A stretch of 64,000 nucleotides of DNA, taken from assembly GCF_040183065.1 (NCBI RefSeq), contig NC_091118.1, positions 212,631,529-212,695,528 on the forward strand, written 5' to 3'. Positions 62,166-64,000 of this stretch are shown here, piece by piece. Origin of the DNA: Periplaneta americana (Eukaryota > Arthropoda > Insecta > Blattodea > Blattidae). Position 1 is the first letter of the stretch; each line of letters starts with the position of its first letter. The notes beneath the pieces were generated by a model. That model saw only the letters and a program-made list of their open reading frames with translations, was not told the DNA's origin and did not search any database. A program made the position numbers and the translations under genes.

Positions 62166-63940
62166 AATAATAATAATAATAATAATGATTTATTTAACCT
62201 GGCAGAGTTAAGGCCATACGGCCTTCTCTAACACTCAACCAGGAGTAAAAACTGCGTTACAGAAACACTACAAATTTACAAAGTATACACAAAACTGAAT
62301 AAGATAATAATAATAAAATGTAAACAACAAGTAAGAAGAAATCAGACATAATATATAACATAGAGAAGGAAAGAATAAAGCATAATAAAATGTGAACAGC
62401 AGGTCAAAAATAAATGAGGCCTACAAAGTATAAAAAAAAGACAATTATTGATAATAATAATAATAATAATAATAAATAAGAATAGTAATGATAATAATAA
62501 TGATAATAATAATAATAATAATAAATAATAAAATAATAATAACAGGCCTAATAGTAATAATAATACTAATAGTAGTAATAAAATAGTGCAGTACAAAGCA
62601 TACAACGAATACAATATTTTTAAGTATACACAGTAAGGAAAATTATGTTTATATATAGCTCAACTTATCACATTAGAGATATACCATTATCGGAAAATAT
62701 GAAAACAAAAATATAAAATAAGTTAAATATCACTAGAACACAAAAAAATTTGAATACGTGGAAACATGCAATACAACACTTGTCATAATAGTAAGTTAGT
62801 TTGGCAACTCATCATAAGATAATTTTCTAACTTGGATTTGAAAGATTTCAATGTTCGGCAGCCCTTGACTTCAGGCGGCAGAGAGTTCCAGTGACGAGAG
62901 GTAGCAACAGTGAAAGATGAGGAATACAGAGATGATGTGTGAAGTGGAATTTCTAGCGTGTTATTGCGTTGTGATCGAGTATTAATATTATGATAGCGAG
63001 AGAGAGTATGAAAACGAGCGAATAAATAATAGGGGGATGAAGTGTGCATAATTCGATATAGGAGAGAAAGTGAGTGCAGATTTCTCCTCTCATGTAACCT
63101 AAGCCATGATAACTTCTCGAAAGAAGGTGAGATATGATCATAGTATCGAACATTACAAATGAAGTGGATGCACGCGTTATGAACACGCTGTAGTTTCTGA
63201 GCGGAATCAATCCTGAGATCACTGAACAAAACGTCGCAATAATCGAAGTGAGGTAGAATGAGTATGTACCAGCGTCTGTTTTAATTTAGATGGATAATGA
63301 TACAATCTTTTTAGTGAATGGAGAATAGAGAATGCCTTCTTACATGTATATTTAATATGCGTATCCCAACTAAGATTAGATTCGAAATGCACTCCGAGAT
63401 TTTTTACGGTAGAGCTAAACGGGATGATTGTTTTATTCAGTTTCACAGGTGGAATATTCAGGTCGTTGACTTCAGGAATTAATCTACGGTTCGCGAACAG
63501 AATAGCCTGTGATTTACATGCGTTTAGATTAAGCCCAAATTGTTGAGACCAGGAAGAGATGGAATCAAGATCTTCAATTAATTCTATCATTTAGTGCATC
63601 AGGACGGGCTGAAATATACAATTGAATGTCGTCTGCATATATTTGATATCTGCATGCTTAAATGATTTAGAAATTCCATTTATATAAATAGAGAAGAGCA
63701 AGGGGCCTAATACGGATCCCTGAGGAACTCCTGTATCTACAGTACGCCAGGATGAGAAACGATTATTAGATATGACACGCTGCTGGCGGCCAGTAAGGTA
63801 GGAGTACATCCAGGTGATAGCACTATCAGAAAGGTGTAGCGTTTGTAGTTTAGTCAATAGTAGATCGAAGTCAACAGAATCAAATGCTTTGCTATAGTCC
63901 AATAAAACTAGTACAGTAGCCTGTCGTTTATCCATGGCTG
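62166..63940 (-). mobile_element. Jockey/CR1-like LINE, family J copy 3, RT to 3' end
   Basis: Minus: VLVLLDYSKAFDSVDFDLLL (motif A), YLTGRQQRVISNNRFSSWRT, TGVPQGSVLGPLLFSIYING (motif B). The catalytic YADD is encoded at 63628-63639 but out of frame after an indel. It continues as QFGLNLNACKSQAILFANRR, a break at 63219, then LQRVHNACIHFICNVRYYDH to HWNSLPPEVKGCRTLKSFKS. The 3' UTR ends in the shared stem-loop and an ATT repeat, so it inserted into SINE D. Confidence 0.88.
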
Positions 63941-64000
63941 CGTGTAACCACACGATACCTCCATTCTAGTTGGATGATCGTCCACCTCTGCTTCGACATG
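63941..64000 (+). mobile_element. SINE family D, right part
   Basis: TAACCACACGATACCTCCAT and GATCGTCCACCTCTGCTTC match the inverse of 49760-49815, continuing the SINE interrupted at 62165. Runs off the window. Confidence 0.85.

Noticed and set aside
1-64000. CRISPR arrays, operons or bacterial systems
   Set aside because: The window is intron-bearing animal DNA; the tandem array at 6350-8230 has no unique spacers and is explained by LINE sequence.

Overview
The window is eukaryotic, and it reads as an insect. Two conserved animal genes appear as short GC-richer exons separated by long AT-rich introns. Almost all remaining DNA is transposon-derived, and there is a degenerate (CCTAA)n tract matching the insect telomere unit TTAGG. 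The density of RNase H-type, RTE-type and Jockey/CR1-like LINEs, Penelope-like elements and tRNA-derived SINEs suggests a large-genome insect such as a cockroach or termite; that placement is inference.

Gene 1 (1812-36612, + strand) is a complete TBC1D5 orthologue, a retromer-associated Rab7 GTPase-activating protein. I assembled 14 exons whose splice phases all agree. They give one open frame of 662 codons plus stop, with an in-frame stop upstream of the ATG. Both catalytic fingers of the TBC domain are present (R160, Q195), as is an N-terminal WAQL LIR-like motif. A paired X-box/CRE cluster lies about 140-195 bp upstream of the ATG. Gene 2 begins at 57357 (+) with exon 1 (44 codons) of MRI1, methylthioribose-1-phosphate isomerase of methionine salvage; no further exon was found before the window ends.

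Layout. 1-1811: upstream DNA and probable promoter. 1812-36612: TBC1D5, whose introns hold a 35-copy 53-bp minisatellite (6350-8230), a LINE flanked by about 540-bp direct repeats (12536-14889), a four-level nest of elements (15450-17420), two copies of a hAT-like element each interrupted by a LINE (18344-19524, 24217-25331), a Penelope-like element with inverted flanks interrupted by a SINE (29690-30920), and a twin-primed LINE inside a long duplication (32780-35203). 36613-57356: an intergenic transposon graveyard with a MITE, a PIF/Harbinger element, foldback palindromes, a 2-kb element with 8-bp target duplications, RTE and Penelope-like fragments, and an R2-like LINE 3' end. 57357-64000: MRI1 exon 1 and the start of its first intron, with two internally deleted LINE derivatives and a SINE split by a LINE.

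The most unusual theme is one RNase H-bearing LINE family. In this window it has (i) seeded a minisatellite from its last 43 bp plus its target duplication, (ii) been found flanked by direct repeats of hundreds of bp in addition to normal 13-16 bp duplications, (iii) produced miniature derivatives that keep both ends but lose the reverse transcriptase, and (iv) captured filler DNA at a 5' junction.
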